A stretch of DNA of 64,000 nt from Owenia fusiformis. Lineage: Eukaryota > Annelida > Polychaeta > Sabellida > Oweniidae. The stretch lies in the NCBI GenBank assembly GCA_903813345.2, contig CAIIXF020000001.1, positions 55,445,885 to 55,509,884 of the forward strand, given 5' to 3'. This document shows positions 1 to 15,000 of this stretch, one piece after another. The position numbers were made by a program, and so were the translations under genes. Below the pieces are notes generated by a model. That model worked only from the letters and a program-made list of their open reading frames with translations. It ran no database searches and was not told where the DNA came from. Numbering within the stretch: the stretch's first letter is position 1; each line of letters opens with the position of its first letter.

Positions 1-3000
1 TTACTCCATGTGGGGATACTACATGTGTTTCCCAGACACAAGTTAGTACAACTGATTCTGATGTGGTTGTGCATGCACCATACACTAATGATAGTGATGT
101 TGTTGTATTTGATGGTGAGGGTAACCCCATTGATTTCTCTGGAGATACTTGTACATCAAATTGCACATCTACATCTATTACTAGTGATGATGGTAGTACC
201 ATTGTTAGTCTTACAACAGGGAAGGAAGCAACAGTAAATGATGTTACTATTTCTCGTACTGGTGAAGATACATATGAGGTAACTGATCCATCAACTGGAA
301 ATGGATTTACTATAACTACAACAATAACATCTGATGGAATTACAAGCACAGATATTACAGATACAGATGGCAATTCTGTTGACCTCTCTCCTGGAAGTTC
401 TGAGACAATTGATGGTGTCACTCTGACTCAGGTTGATGATGATACCTATACTGTATCTTCTGGATCATCTGACAGTGAAATAACAATCAATGTCCCAACA
501 CCTACATCAACACAGGAAGGCACTGGAAGCACAACTACTATCACTGATGGAAATGGTAATCCTGTCAATACCTCACCTGGACAAAGTATAACTACTGGAG
601 ATGTAACTGTTTCTCAACCTACAGATGGCACAATTGTGATCAATGATGGGTCCTCTGATAATAGTTCCATAACAATAACAGATTCTGGAATAACTGGTAG
701 TGATGGCAATGTTATCAATATTTCACCAGGGAGCAACACCACTTCTGGCAATTTGACAATTGTGAGGATTGATGAAGACACATATGTTGTGGTTGATAGT
801 GATGGAAATGAGGTTACCGTCACTGTAACATCTCCCACCGAAACTGTCATTACTGATAGCAATGGTAACAAAGTTAATGTCTCTGGTGAATCTGCTGCAA
901 CAGTCGGAACATTGACAGTATCTCAAAATGCTGATGATACAATCTCAGTAACTGATAGTGGTACTGGCACAACTATTACAGTAACACCAACAGGCCTTAC
1001 AGACAATGATGGCAATAGTGTCAATCTGTCACCAGGGACTACTGCAGTAATCAGTGGTCAAACTGTAATAGAATTGATGAGGACACACTAGTCATTGTTG
1101 ATAGCACCTCTGAGAATGAGGTGACAATCACAATACCTGGACCTTCAGATCCTGTTTTGACTGATGAAAATGGAGATCCAGTCACTATTCCAACAGGTGG
1201 TTCAACCAATGTTGGCAATCTGGAGGTTGGTGAAACTGAAGATGGTGATGGATACACAATTGGAGATGGAGAATCTGGAACAACTGTTAATATCACTGGA
1301 GATGGTATTATTGATGGCGATGGAAATATTATTGACCTTTCAAATGGAGAAAGTACACAAATTGGTGATAATACTAACATCACAAGAGTGGATGATGACA
1401 CTGTTAAAGTAACTGATGTATCAACAGGAAGTGAAGTAACAGTAACAGTTCCAGAAACACCACCTGTTGATACAGGAAGTACATCTTCAATTGTTGACAA
1501 TAATGGCACTGTAGTTGATCTCAAAAAGGGAGAGAATACTACAATTGGAGATTTCGATATCACACAAGGTAAGGACAGTACCTCAATTACTGATAACTCT
1601 TCAGACAGTACAATTGTCATATCAGGAACTGGTATAACTGATGATGATGACAATATTATCAACATTTTACCAGGAGACAGTGTAACTGTAGGTGATATGA
1701 ATATTACAAGGTTGAATGAGGAGGAATATGAGGTAACAGAGGGATCTGATGGAAGCACTGTTACTGTTACAGTGACATCACCAACTGAAACTGTCATCAC
1801 TGACCAGCATGGAGATATTATTGACGTCTCACCTGGATCTAGTGATACAGTTGGTGGTTTGACCATTTCACAGGCTGATGATGGCACTATTACAATAACA
1901 GATGATGATACTGGAAGCAGTGTCACTGTTTCAGAGACTGGACTCATTGATGATAATAATAATGTGATCAATATTCCTATTGGTGGTTCAACAACAGTTG
2001 ATGATGTGACCATTAATAGAATTGATGAGGATACATATGTCATAACTGAAACATCTACGGGAACAGAAGTGACTGTCACAATCCCTACCACTTCAGTAAC
2101 AGGAACTACTGTCACAGATCAACAGGGCAATCCTATTGATACAACACCTGGATCTACCCAAACAGTTGGAGATTTGACAATCACACATGGAGATGATGGA
2201 AATGGCGATGGCAATGGAGATTCTTTGTCAATAACAGATGGAACTCCTGAGGGCAATGTTACAATTACTGACAATGGTATCATTGATGGAAATGGCAATG
2301 CTGTGAATCTCTCTCCTGGGGATACTTCAACAAATGGTAATATCACAGTTACTAGAATTGATGAGGACACACTGGTTGTTAATGACACTTCATCTGGAAG
2401 TACAGTCACAGTAACTATCCCACCAGCAACTGAAAATACTGTTACTGATGGAAATGGCAATGAACTTGATATTTCTGGTGGCAGCAACACTGTTGGAGAC
2501 TTGACCATTACACAAAATGCTGATAACTCTATCTCAGTAACAGATGGGTTATCAGATAGCACTGTTATTCTTAACTCCACTGGAGTTACTGATGGTGATG
2601 GTAATGCAGTTGTCATTTCAACAGGAGGCAGTGCAACAGTTGGTGATATGACCATCACCAGAGTAGATGGAGATACATTTACAGTATCTGATGGACTTTT
2701 TGAAGGCGAGGTAACTGTAACAGTTGTTGAGTCTACTAATGAGGGTGACTCTGGTTCATCAGTAACTGACAGTAATGGAAATGAGATTAATCTAGCACCA
2801 GGACAAAGCTCAACAGTTGGTAATATCACTGTTGGTCAAACTGATGATGGTTCAACCTCTATAACTGATAACTCTGGTAGTAATATTACAGTCACTGATA
2901 CAGGGATTATTGACGAAAATGGTGATTTGATTCACATAACACCAGGCACCAATGTTACAGTTGGTAATCTAACCATTACTCGTAATGATGAAGAAAACTA

Positions 3001-6000
3001 TACTGTACAAGATGGAGACTCAGGTGCTGAAATTACTGTTACTGTTCCAGAGTCAACAGACAAAGATACTGTTGTAACTGATCAACAAGGTAACCCTATT
3101 GATACTACACCTGGTAGTAGTGAAACAGTAGGAGATATGACTTTAACAACTGGTTCAAATGGTTCAGTTACAATAACTGATGAATCTTCTGGAAGTACAG
3201 TTTCAGTAACTGAAACTGGTATCACTAATACAGATGGTGATCTTGTGAACATCCCACCTGGAAGTAGTGAAACAATTGGTAATTTGACTGTGACAAGGAT
3301 TGATGAGAACACATATGTTATACATGATGGCTCATCTAACACTTCGGTTACTGTTACAGTTCCAAAATCAGATGAATCAGTTGTAACTGATGTACATGGA
3401 AACCCAGTTGATATTTCTTCAGGAGGTACTGAATCCATGGGTAATTTCACTGTTTCTCAAGACAATGATGATTCCATTACAGTTACTGATGACTCTGGAA
3501 ATACCATTATAGTCACTGGGGATGGACCCACAGATAGCAGTGGTAATCCATTTGACCTTTCTCCTGGGGAAAACACAACCATAGGAGATGTGACAGTTAC
3601 AAGGATCGATGAAGACACTTATGTTGTAACTGATACAACAACTGGGGAGCAAATAACTGTTACAGTACCAACAACAGAAACAGGTGATGTTGATGACCAA
3701 ATTACCACACCAGTTACAGTTATACTTGATAATGACACATCCATTACTAAAGATGGTGATGATATAATTATCACCAATTTGGGTGATGGATCTGAAACCA
3801 CCATTGGAGTGAATGGCGATGGATCCCTTGATGTTGGCATAACTGCTCCAAAAGATTCTTGTTCGAGTGGTGTAAGTGGAATGTCAGGATCTTGTGATGG
3901 TGATATCAACAATGAGATTCAAACTGGTGATGGTGAATATGTTGACCCAACTAATATAACATCATCAGACCTGAATGATATGGCTGAAACATTTGCAGAT
4001 AGTGGTAATGATACAAGCTTTGTGTATGAATACACAGATCCTGAAACAGGTGTAACCCATACTGAGCCAGAAACAATTGCTTCAAAGTGTCCTGTTGGTT
4101 ACTATGGAGCAGACTGTAGCTTCAAATTGGAAGACACAGCATCTGGAACTTCCACAACTTCAACAGCTGGAGTCAATGAAGATGGAACAGTTACTACATT
4201 TGATGGTATCACCTATACTGTTGGTGAATCTGGTGAATTTACACTTGTCAATACATCTGATATTGATGTTAGTGTTTGGCAGGTTCCTTGTGGTGAGACA
4301 GTTTGCACTACTGAAACCTCTGTAATGACTGATAATGGTGGATTTGTGATTAACACTGGCAAGGGAGATAGTGAAGATGATACAACCAAAGTAACTGACC
4401 ATGAAGGTAATCACATGACACTTGGAACTGGCAACACAACAACAGTTGGTGATATAAGTGTATCACAAACAGATGACAGCACAATTGTTGTTTCTGATGA
4501 ATCATCTGGAAGTAGTATAACTATCAAATCTGACGATTCAGGCATAAGCATCAATGATCATGAAGGTAACCCACTTGATTTTACTTCTGGAGATAGTGAA
4601 ACTGTTGGTGACTTAACTGTAACTAAATCTGATAATGGTACAATAGTAGTAACAGATGCATCCTCAAACAGTGAAGTAGCCATCACAGCTGGAAGTGGAA
4701 GTGGTGTCCCTGGTGGGAATTCAGTGACTGACAATGAAGGCAATGTAATAGACATCTCTTCAGGAGAAACTGCAACAGTTGGTGATGTAACTGTTTCCCA
4801 ACAAGGTAGTGGCAATTCTGTTCTTATTACTGATGGATCAACTGAAATCACAATAACAGCTTCATCTGGTGATGAACATACCATTACTGATAGTAATGGT
4901 GATACAATCAATCTTACTCCAGGACAGACTGAAACAGTTGGTGATATAACATTTAAACAAGTGGATGAGGATACATTTACTGTAACTGATATATCATCTG
5001 GAAGTCAAGTTGATGTACTGTTTCATTACCACTAATTGAAACAGTTATAACTGATTCAAATGGTACTGTTATAGATCTAATGCCTGGACAGTCTAAGACA
5101 GATGGTGATGTTACTATTAAACAATTGGACGGAGATTCATATATAGTAACTGAAACTTCTTCTGGTAGCTCAGTGATAGTTTCAGTGGTAGCACCAACTG
5201 ATGGAAGTGGAACTGGCTCTGATTCTGGGTCTGGATCAGGAACTGGCTCTGGCTCAGAGACCGGTGATGAAACAGGAACTGGATCTGATGGCTCTAGTAG
5301 TCTGTCAGTCAAAGTTAATGTACCAAAGACCGCATGCTCAGACAGTTTAGATACACTCACTGGAACATGTGACGGTAATCTTGACAATGAGTTCCAAGAT
5401 AGCAATGGCAATGACATTCCTATTGATCTTGTTACAGAGGAAAATATCAAAGAATCTGCTGCAACTAACAAGGTAGATCAATACTATTCTCCAGAAGCTG
5501 AAACATTCATTGGAAATGAAACTCATTCTATTGCTACTGTGACTGCTGAGGGTCAAATGACAAACTATGATGGTGAATCATACACATTAGTTCCAGGTGA
5601 ATATGTATTATCTGACAGTGATGTTGATATAACTATCAAGGTTGTACCATGTGGCAATTCAACTTGCATCAACCAAGTATCAGTAAGCACAGACTCTGAC
5701 AGCCTTACTTTCCATACACCATACCAGAGCACTATGGATGATATCATTGTGTTTGACTCAGATCTCAACTTGATCACAGTAACAGATACAACTGTACTTG
5801 ATAACATACCTGTGGATGTTGATGACACAAATGGTTATCATATTGTTAGTCCAAATGGCAATGATATAGTTGTTAGTGCAGGTAACAATGGTTACATAGA
5901 TGTAGCAATTATTTCTCTGAAATCAAACTGTGCATCAAGTGCTGTTGATTTAGCTGGATCCTGTGATGGTAATCAGTATAATGATGTCAAGGATTCCAGT

Positions 6001-9000
6001 AAGATCACTGGGAGCAGTGGTACTGACAATTGCAATGGCTGTTTCATTGACTCAACGGAGGAATCCAACTTTGTGTACACATATACCACATCAACTGGAG
6101 TTGTGTATGAAGAGCCAAAGGAATTCACTGGTACTTGCACATGTGGGTACTACATTGAAGACTGTTGTGTCACAGTTGTCCCAAGTCAAACAACAGATAC
6201 TGAATCTGAATCATCTATTGTTGATGGTACATTTACAACATTTGATGGTGTTCAATATGAACTAGACACAAGAGGTGAATTTGAATTCTATAACAGCTCT
6301 GAGACTGATGTCTACATAAGAATGACACCATGTGGACTCCAAGATGTTTGCCTTACACAAGTACAAGTATCGACCGAGACTGCATCTGTTGTTGTTCATG
6401 CTCCTTACACAAATACTTCTGACGCTGTTGTTTTTGGTGATGATGGTCAAGAAATTGACTTCACAAATGCCATCACAACAACACTTGATGAGAACACATC
6501 CATCACCAAATCAGATGATAATGAGTTTGTTGTTACAAATGCAGGTGATAACACTGAAACAACCATCACTGTCAACTCTGAGGGAACTCTTAATGTTGTT
6601 GTTACATCACTCATTAATTCATGCTCCAATGATGTGAGTGGGTTGGCTGGATCTTGTGATGACAACCTGAACAATGAATTAACAACTGGAAATGGGGATT
6701 ATATTGACCCAACCTCAGCATCATCTGAAGATATTACCAATGTGGCTGATGCATTCAATGTAGGAGGATCTTCTGACAGTGAATCACCAGACGGTGGATC
6801 TTCAGGCACTGATAACACGAACTTTGTGTACAACTATACAGATGATTCTGGTACAACATATACTGAACCAGAAACCATATTGTCTAGCTGTCCACCTGGC
6901 TTCTTTGGTGCTGATTGTAGTCTTGTCTTGGAAGATGAGAGCACAAACTCAGAAACACATGGAGTCGCTACAGTTAATGAAGATGGCACAATTACTACAT
7001 TTGATGATGTAACATATGATGTCACTATAACTGGTGAGTTCACATTTGCCAATACTTCAGATGGTGTTGTAAGTGTGAAGCTGGTGCCATGTGGAGATAC
7101 AGTGTGTGTAACACAAGTAAGTGTAGAAACAGACAAGGGTGCTGTTGTGGTCCATGTTCCATATGTTAATACAAGTGATCCTGTAATATTTGATCAAGAT
7201 GGTGATTCTGTAAACATTGCTCCAGGGTACAGTGTATATGTAGGTGATATTGCAGTTTCTCAGCTTAATAGTGAAACCTTTGTTGTTAAAGATCAAACTG
7301 GTAATGAAGTCACTATTACAATTATTCCTCCTCAAGATGGTTCCATAGATGAGACCACTGGTGAACCTGGAGTTAATACTGGAGGAACACATACCCTGAA
7401 AGTAAATGTAACAGTTGAAAATGATGGCTGCAAGTCACTAACAAACTCATTGTCTGGTTCTTGTGATGGAAATGTCAACAATGAATTCCAAGATGTCAAT
7501 GATAATGATGTCCCTGTTGGTATGATCGATGAAGATACATTGAATGTTGTTGCAGACCATAATTCTGTTAATGCCAATGAATCCAACTTTGTGTATACAT
7601 ACACTGACTCTGATGGTGAGGTTTATACAGAACCTCAGACATTTGAGAGCAAGTGTGTATGTGACTTTTACCTAGATAGTTGTTGTATAAGTGTTACAAC
7701 ACCATCAGATGATGGTTCACTTTCTACAACATCTATTAATGGTGAGAACAGCACGCTAACTACATTTGATGGATTGTCCTTCTCACTAGGAGATGGTGGT
7801 GAATTTGACTTTGTTGATGTTAGTGATATGAATGTCAGTGTTAAGACAGAAACCTGTTCAACTGGTACATGTGTTACACAAGTATTGGTACAAACTGGTG
7901 ATGGTAACATTGTGGTAGTTGCACCTGTTGATGAAGAAGGGAATCTCATCGGAGAAGGTGATGTTGTAGTTTCATCTGGTGGTGAAACAACATCATCTGT
8001 AGACACACTGACTTCAAACACAGTTGGCAATACCACAATGGAACAAAATGAAGATGGAGACCTGATCATTACTGATTCTGATGACACAGAAATAACTATT
8101 AGGGTTAGTGAAAATGGTGGTTTGGACATCTCTGTCTCTGTTGACAAAACTAATTGTGCAGATATGACTGGTCTAACTGGAAGTTGTGATGGTGACATTG
8201 ACAATGATGTTGTTATTGATGGAGAACCAGTCTCTGTTGCTGATATAACATCTGGTGTTCTTAGTGAGAATATCAACTGAAAGTATCATGAATGGCACTA
8301 ACATTGAGAGTGATAGTGAGACTGACAGTGATGGATTTGTTGATGATGTTGTTTCCATTGTTGTTACAACAACACCCATTCCAGAAAATACTACTGAAGA
8401 GCTTGTCTTCACTGACCCAGCACAATCACTATGTAGCACATTTGGAAGCCTCCTTGGATGGGGTGGAGACGATTGCAGTGTCCGCTGTGTAAGTGGTGAA
8501 TTCATTGATGGAGTCTGTACTTGTACTGATGGATACTGGGGTGAAGAATGTGACAAACTTTGCTACTCAGATGACAATGGTCCCTGTGGAGCTGGTAAAT
8601 GTAACACAACTACTGGTTTATGTATTGTGCCAATATCATACGATACATCTAGTAATGGAACAAGCTGTAATGAAGGCTGGTATGGAGCAGATTGCAGTGT
8701 TGCTAAATCTCAAGTTACTGGTAAGAATTCATCTGCTATTGCATCTGTTTATAGTTATGCTCATTACACAACGTTTGATGGTGCATCATTCACAATGGAT
8801 ACAAGAGGTGAATTTAAGCTGTTTGAGACTGAGCATCTCCATATTTTTGTGAGGCAAGTCCCATGTGGAACTGATGAAAATTCATGTGTAAACCAGGTCT
8901 GGGTGAAAACTTTAGATGGAGATGACCTTACTGTTAGAGCTCCATTTGAAGAAGGACTTGAACCTGTCTTATTTGATGAGGATGGTAGCTCTATTAATAT

Positions 9001-12000
9001 TGGTGTAAGAAAGGACCTTGGTTCAGATGTATGGGTGGAACAAGTTACTCCAACCATGTTTTCTGTTGCTGATTCTTCTGATACTGAAATTCTTATCAGA
9101 AACAGAGGTCGGTTCTTAGATTTGCAAATTACTGTTGACACAAGCCAATGTGGAACATCCATGAATGGTGTATTAGGAACATGTGACGGCAACATGGATA
9201 ATGACTTTAAAACAGCTGACGACACAACTATAAGCTTTGATGACATCAGCTATATTGGACTTGGTGATGTAGCTGCATATCACTCCATACCTGCTGAAGA
9301 GGAAACAGGCTTTGTGTATTCTTATGACAGTCCCGAGGGAACTTATTATGAGGAACCAAGGGATTATCAGGGAGCTGGACATTGTTTGGTATTCAACAAC
9401 ACAAGAGTGGAATCAAATCCTTTGACAACAATTGTTGATGAATCTTCAGATATTACAATTGAGTTCAAGTTTAAGGCAGGTGATGCAAATGATGCAGCTG
9501 GCACAATGGTTGCTTATACCACAGACAATACATTTGAAGTGATATACAATTCAACAGTTCAGATTCTAGTTGATGGTGTGTTACATGACACTAATTATGA
9601 ACCTACACCTGATGCCTGGGAACATATAACTCTTGGGTACGAGCGTGACACTGGTCTTCTTATTGTCTATGTTCTTGATGAAGCCAAAAATATCAATGTT
9701 GAAAGGCTTGATATTGGAACTGGTCATTTTGACACTGGTGGAATCATGTCCCTTGGAGGCTTGGTAGCCCAAGAGGGTCAATCAAGTGATGATGTTCCAC
9801 CTCCAACCTTCATAGGAAGAATTGATGAACTGAGAGTATGGGATACCACACTTGATGTGTACACAGTTCTTCAGAACTTTGATGCAGATATTGACACTGG
9901 ATACCCCAACCTTGTTGGATCCTTTGGATTTGATGAAGGATATGGAGACACAATTACTGATACAGTTGCTGGTGAGTTATTCATTATTCCAACATATGAC
10001 GGACCAAAATGGCAACTATCAGATGCTGAGCAAGAAACAACAACCAACACTAAGGCACTGACTGATTTAGATATTGCTGAGGCTATTGGTGAAGATGCTG
10101 TAGCATTGTGCAGGAATATTGTACTGAATAGTACATTGACAGAAGTATGTGGAGAACTTGGTGCTGCAACTGCTCAATCATACTATGTCTCTTGTCTTGA
10201 GGACTTGTATTACACAGGAGATTCATCAAATATTGTATTCTCTGTTGCTAGTTTCACAGCATACTGTCAGGAAACTTCTGAACCAGAAGAGCTTGATCAA
10301 GAAACATTGTGTGCCAATAATACACTACTGACTAATGATGCGATGTGTACTGAAAAGATGAACTGTCGCTTTGGTGAAGTAGACAGTGAAGACAATTGCA
10401 TTTGTTTCTCAGGTTTCTGGGGAGAGGACTGTGGTAGTGAATGCCCTGGAGGCATTGATAACATATGTAATGGACTGGGAACATGTAACATGACAGATGG
10501 TACCTGTAAATGTGAGCCTAAATTTAGTGATGAAAGCAATTGTGTAGAATGTGCTGAAGGCTGGAAGGGTTCAAGTTGTAACCAGTTTGACATAAAGGTC
10601 ACTGTCCCAGAAGAGACAATAAAAATGTGTCCTCTGGGTACAGCTGGAATTGACTGCTCCCTAGAAGTACCAATAGTACCTGTCACCTCTGTTAATGGCA
10701 CATCTACAGCTACGATCAATGGTGATGGATCATACACAACCTATGATGGTGTCACATATCATGTAAGTGTAAATGGAGAGTTCACTTTTGTTAATACTAC
10801 AAACACAAGTGTAACTGTCAGACAAACACCTGCAGATAATGGCGATAGTGTTGTTAACCAAGTGTGGGTATCTACTGGTGATTCAGATATTGTTATAAAA
10901 GCTCCTGTGGACAACACAAGTGATCCTATAATTGAGCATACAGTCCCGGGAGATGACACAGCTTATCCTGGTCTACCTGATGATGGCTCTGTTATGGTTG
11001 TAGATAACACTACATTCATTATTAACACTACATCTGGTGATGTTATTGAAGTAACAGTAGATCCAAATTCAGAATCTCTCACTGTTGAAGTAATTGTTGA
11101 CACAGAAACATGTGCTTATGGTAGCATGGGAATGGCTGGCTCTTGTGATGGTGACCTTGACAATGAGTTATCAACTACTGATCCAACAACAGGAGAAGAG
11201 AACTATATACCTTTGGATGAAATCACAAGTGATATCATTGATGATGTTATAGATGATCACAAGCTAACGCCAGAAGATGACTCACAATTCATCTACACAT
11301 ATGAAAACAATGGCACTGTTTATGAGGAACCAAGAACAATTGCTGACAGCTGTCCTGAAGGTTTTATTGGTGCAGATTGTAGTGTAGCAATGGGACCAAG
11401 TGGAACCAATGATACACATGGAACAGGATCAATTAAGAATGGCACATTTACCAATTTTGAAGGTGTTCAGTTTAACATATCCACCAAAACAGAACTGATG
11501 TTTGTGAATACAGACACTGTTACTGTTTATGTTAGAACTGTACCCTGTGGTGATGGCAATGCTTGTGTTACACAAGCATGGTTGGATACAGAAACTGAAG
11601 ATGTTGCTATATATATTCCTTATGGGGATAACAGCAACTTGCTTATTGCTGATGTTGACATCACTGGCACAACTAGTGCATCAACACCAACAACTGGTAC
11701 CACACTTGACATGGGTGTTGGTGACATCATTGATATAGGTACCCTAGAGAACCCCATTTTCATCAAAATGGTTACCAAGAGTGAATACATCATGACAGAT
11801 TCATCAGGAACTCAGATTACTTTTGAAAACAATGATGGACAGATGGATATTGTTGCAACAGTTGAAACATCAACCTGCCTTGGCACAAACATTGGTCTAC
11901 TAGGTCAATGTGATGGCAACCTCAACAATGATTTCCAGACTGGTAACAACAGTTATGTGCCTGTAGAGGTAATAACCTCTGATGGTATTGACTCTGTTAT

Positions 12001-15000
12001 TGACAATCTCACACCTAATGATACAGATACAACTGGTTTTGTTTATGTTTATGAGGCTGCTGATGGTACAATTATAGAGGAACCTGAAGAATTCCCAGAA
12101 GAATGCCCTGATGGTTTCACTGGAGCAGACTGCACTCGACAGACAGTTTCAGATACAGGAGCAACTGCTACACATTCTGTTGCTCATCTATCAGATGGTG
12201 CCAAGATGACAAACTATGATGGTGCGACATTTGACATCTCCAGTGGTGGTGAATACTCACTTGTTGAGTCTGACATTGTTGATGTGAATATCAGAACTGT
12301 GCCTTGTGGTGATTCTGTTTGTGCCAATCAAGTTTGGTTTGAAGAAGAGTTCAGTGACATTGTGTTACATGCTCCATATTCACCAGCTGGTGGCATAATT
12401 GTGTTTGATGCAGATGGCAATCAAGTAGGCATTTCAGGTGAAACTGTTGTTGGTTCTAATATGAACATAACTCGTGTTTCAACAGATGAATACCATATTG
12501 TGGATTCTGGAGATCAAACAGTTGTAGTGAAATTAGGTGGTAATAGACATCTAGACATCACAGTTGTAACTCCTAATGCTGCTTGTGCAACATCAACTGG
12601 AACACTTGTTGGCAGTTGTGATGGTAATCTGAACAATGATCTTGTCAATTCAGAAGGTGTAATAGTACCATATAGTCTTGCTTCAGATGAGCAGATAGAT
12701 GGTGCTGTGCAAACAACATATATTGATCCAAATGCGGAAAGCAATTTTGTATACACTTATGAAACACCAAATGGTGATGTATATGAAGAGCCCAAAGAGT
12801 TCACTGAATCATGTATTTGTGGATTCTATGCTGATCCTTGCTGTGTGAATATTGTTGACACTACCACTAATGATACCCATGCCCAAACATCTATTGTAAA
12901 TGGTACTTTCACCACTTATGATGGAGTGCAGTATGATATCGACGTCCGTGGAGAGTATCAGTTCTACAACAGCACAAACTCAAGTGTTTACATCAGAATG
13001 ACACCTTGTGGACAGGAAGCGTGTGTGACACAGATTCAGGTAGGAACAACTGATTCTGATATTGTTATTCATGCTCCATATACAAATGGGTCTGAAGCAG
13101 TTGTTTTCTACAATGGTACAACTCTTGATCTTGAGACAAATGAAACCGTATCTATTAGCTCCAGCACAACCATTAAACAAACAGATGACAATGAGTTTGT
13201 TATTGTAAATGAAGATGATGGAACTGAAACAACCGTTAATGTCAATGGAGATGGTAACTTGGATGTTACAATTGAATCACCGAAAGACTCATGTTCATCT
13301 GATGTAACAGGAATGTCTGGATCATGTGATGGTGACATTAATAATGAAATCCCAACTGGTGATGGAGACTATGTTGATCCAACAACAATAACTTCAGATG
13401 ATCTTACTAACATGTTTAATGCAAACAATGAGGGTTCATCTGGATCTAGTGATGAAACATCTGGATCTGGAAGTGGATCTTCTGGATCTGGAAGTGGATC
13501 TTCTGGTTCTGGAAGTGGATCAGGTAGCAACACTAATTTTGTATATGAGTACACAGATGAAAATGGCACAACATACAGTGAACCAGAAACCCTTGCACCT
13601 AGCTGTCCTGTAGGATTCTATGGTGCTGATTGTAGCATTGCATTGGCAGATACTACTACCAATACTGGAGATAATTCAACAGCTGGAGTGAACCCAGATG
13701 GATCAGTCACTACATTTGATGGTGTTACCTACAATACAAGTACCCCTGGAGAGTTTGCACTTGTGAACACTACAGATTTGGATGTTAATGTTTGGCAAAC
13801 ACCTTGTGGTGATGAAGTATGTACAACAGGAACAACAATTAACACTGGTGATGGTGGAATAACTATTAATACTGGTGATTCAGGATCTGGTAGTTCTGAA
13901 GTTGTTGACAGTGATGGAAATGAAGTAGATTTGACAACAGGTGACACAAAGACAGTTGGTGATTTGACTGTCTCACAAGATGCTGATAACTCATACACAG
14001 TAACTGATGATTTGGGTAATTCTGTTACAATCACTGGAACTGGTGCTGAAGATGGCAATGGTAATGAAGTTGACGTTTCACCTGGACAGACCAAAACTGT
14101 AGGGTAATATTACAGTTGGACAGACAGATGATGATACCTTTGTTATATCATCTGGTTCATCTGAGGTTACCGTAACTGTTCCTGCAGAAACTGTAATCAG
14201 AGATAATGATGGCAATATCATCGATACATCTGCTGGGGAAGATACAACTGTTGGTGACATGACAGTCTCTCAAGACTCAGATGGTAATGGTTATACTATA
14301 ACTGGTACAGATACCTCAATTTTAGTCACTGATACTGGAATCACAGATAGCAATGGTAATCCTATTGATCTGTCCCCAGATGGTACCACAACCATTGGTG
14401 ATCTGACAATTACTCAAGGGGATAATAATACTCTGGTTATTACAGATGAGTCTGGAGAGGAAATAACTGTTATAGTACCTCAAACTCCCCCTGCAGTCAT
14501 TACTGATGACAAGGGCAATGAAATCGACCTTGATGCTGGGGAGACAGAAACTGTTGGCAATGTTACAATTACCCGTGAGGATGAAAATACCTACACAATT
14601 GTTGATAATACAACAGGCAGTGTGGTAAAAGTGACTGTTATTCCACCAACATCTGGAACTGGATCTGGAACAGAATCAGGTACTGGATCTGGAACAGAAT
14701 CAGGTACTGGATCAGGATCAGATTCAGGAACTGGATCTGGAACAGGAACTGGATCTGATACAGGAACTGGATCTGGAACTGATACAGGAACTGGATCTGA
14801 TACTGGAACTGGATCTGGAACTGGAACAGGATCTGGTGGATCAAGTCTCCAGATTGAAGTCACTGTACCTAATGATCAGTGTAATTCTAGTACAAGTACT
14901 CTAACAGGCTCTTGTGATGGAGATTTGGACAATGAGTTCCAAGATACCAATGGCAACAACATTCCAATTGATCAAGTCACTGAAGATAATGTGATCGAAT

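Noticed and set aside
1051-2115. Long open frames on the - strand opposite the repeats (also at 2119-2829, 16523-16951, 37710-39182 and elsewhere)
   Set aside because: They are antisense shadows of Thr/Val/Asp-rich repeat codons: low-complexity Ser/Val/Pro proteins with no start context, domain or splice structure.
13460-14847. CRISPR-like spacing of the short direct repeats
   Set aside because: They are in-frame coding minisatellites for Ser-Gly linkers, without unique spacers.
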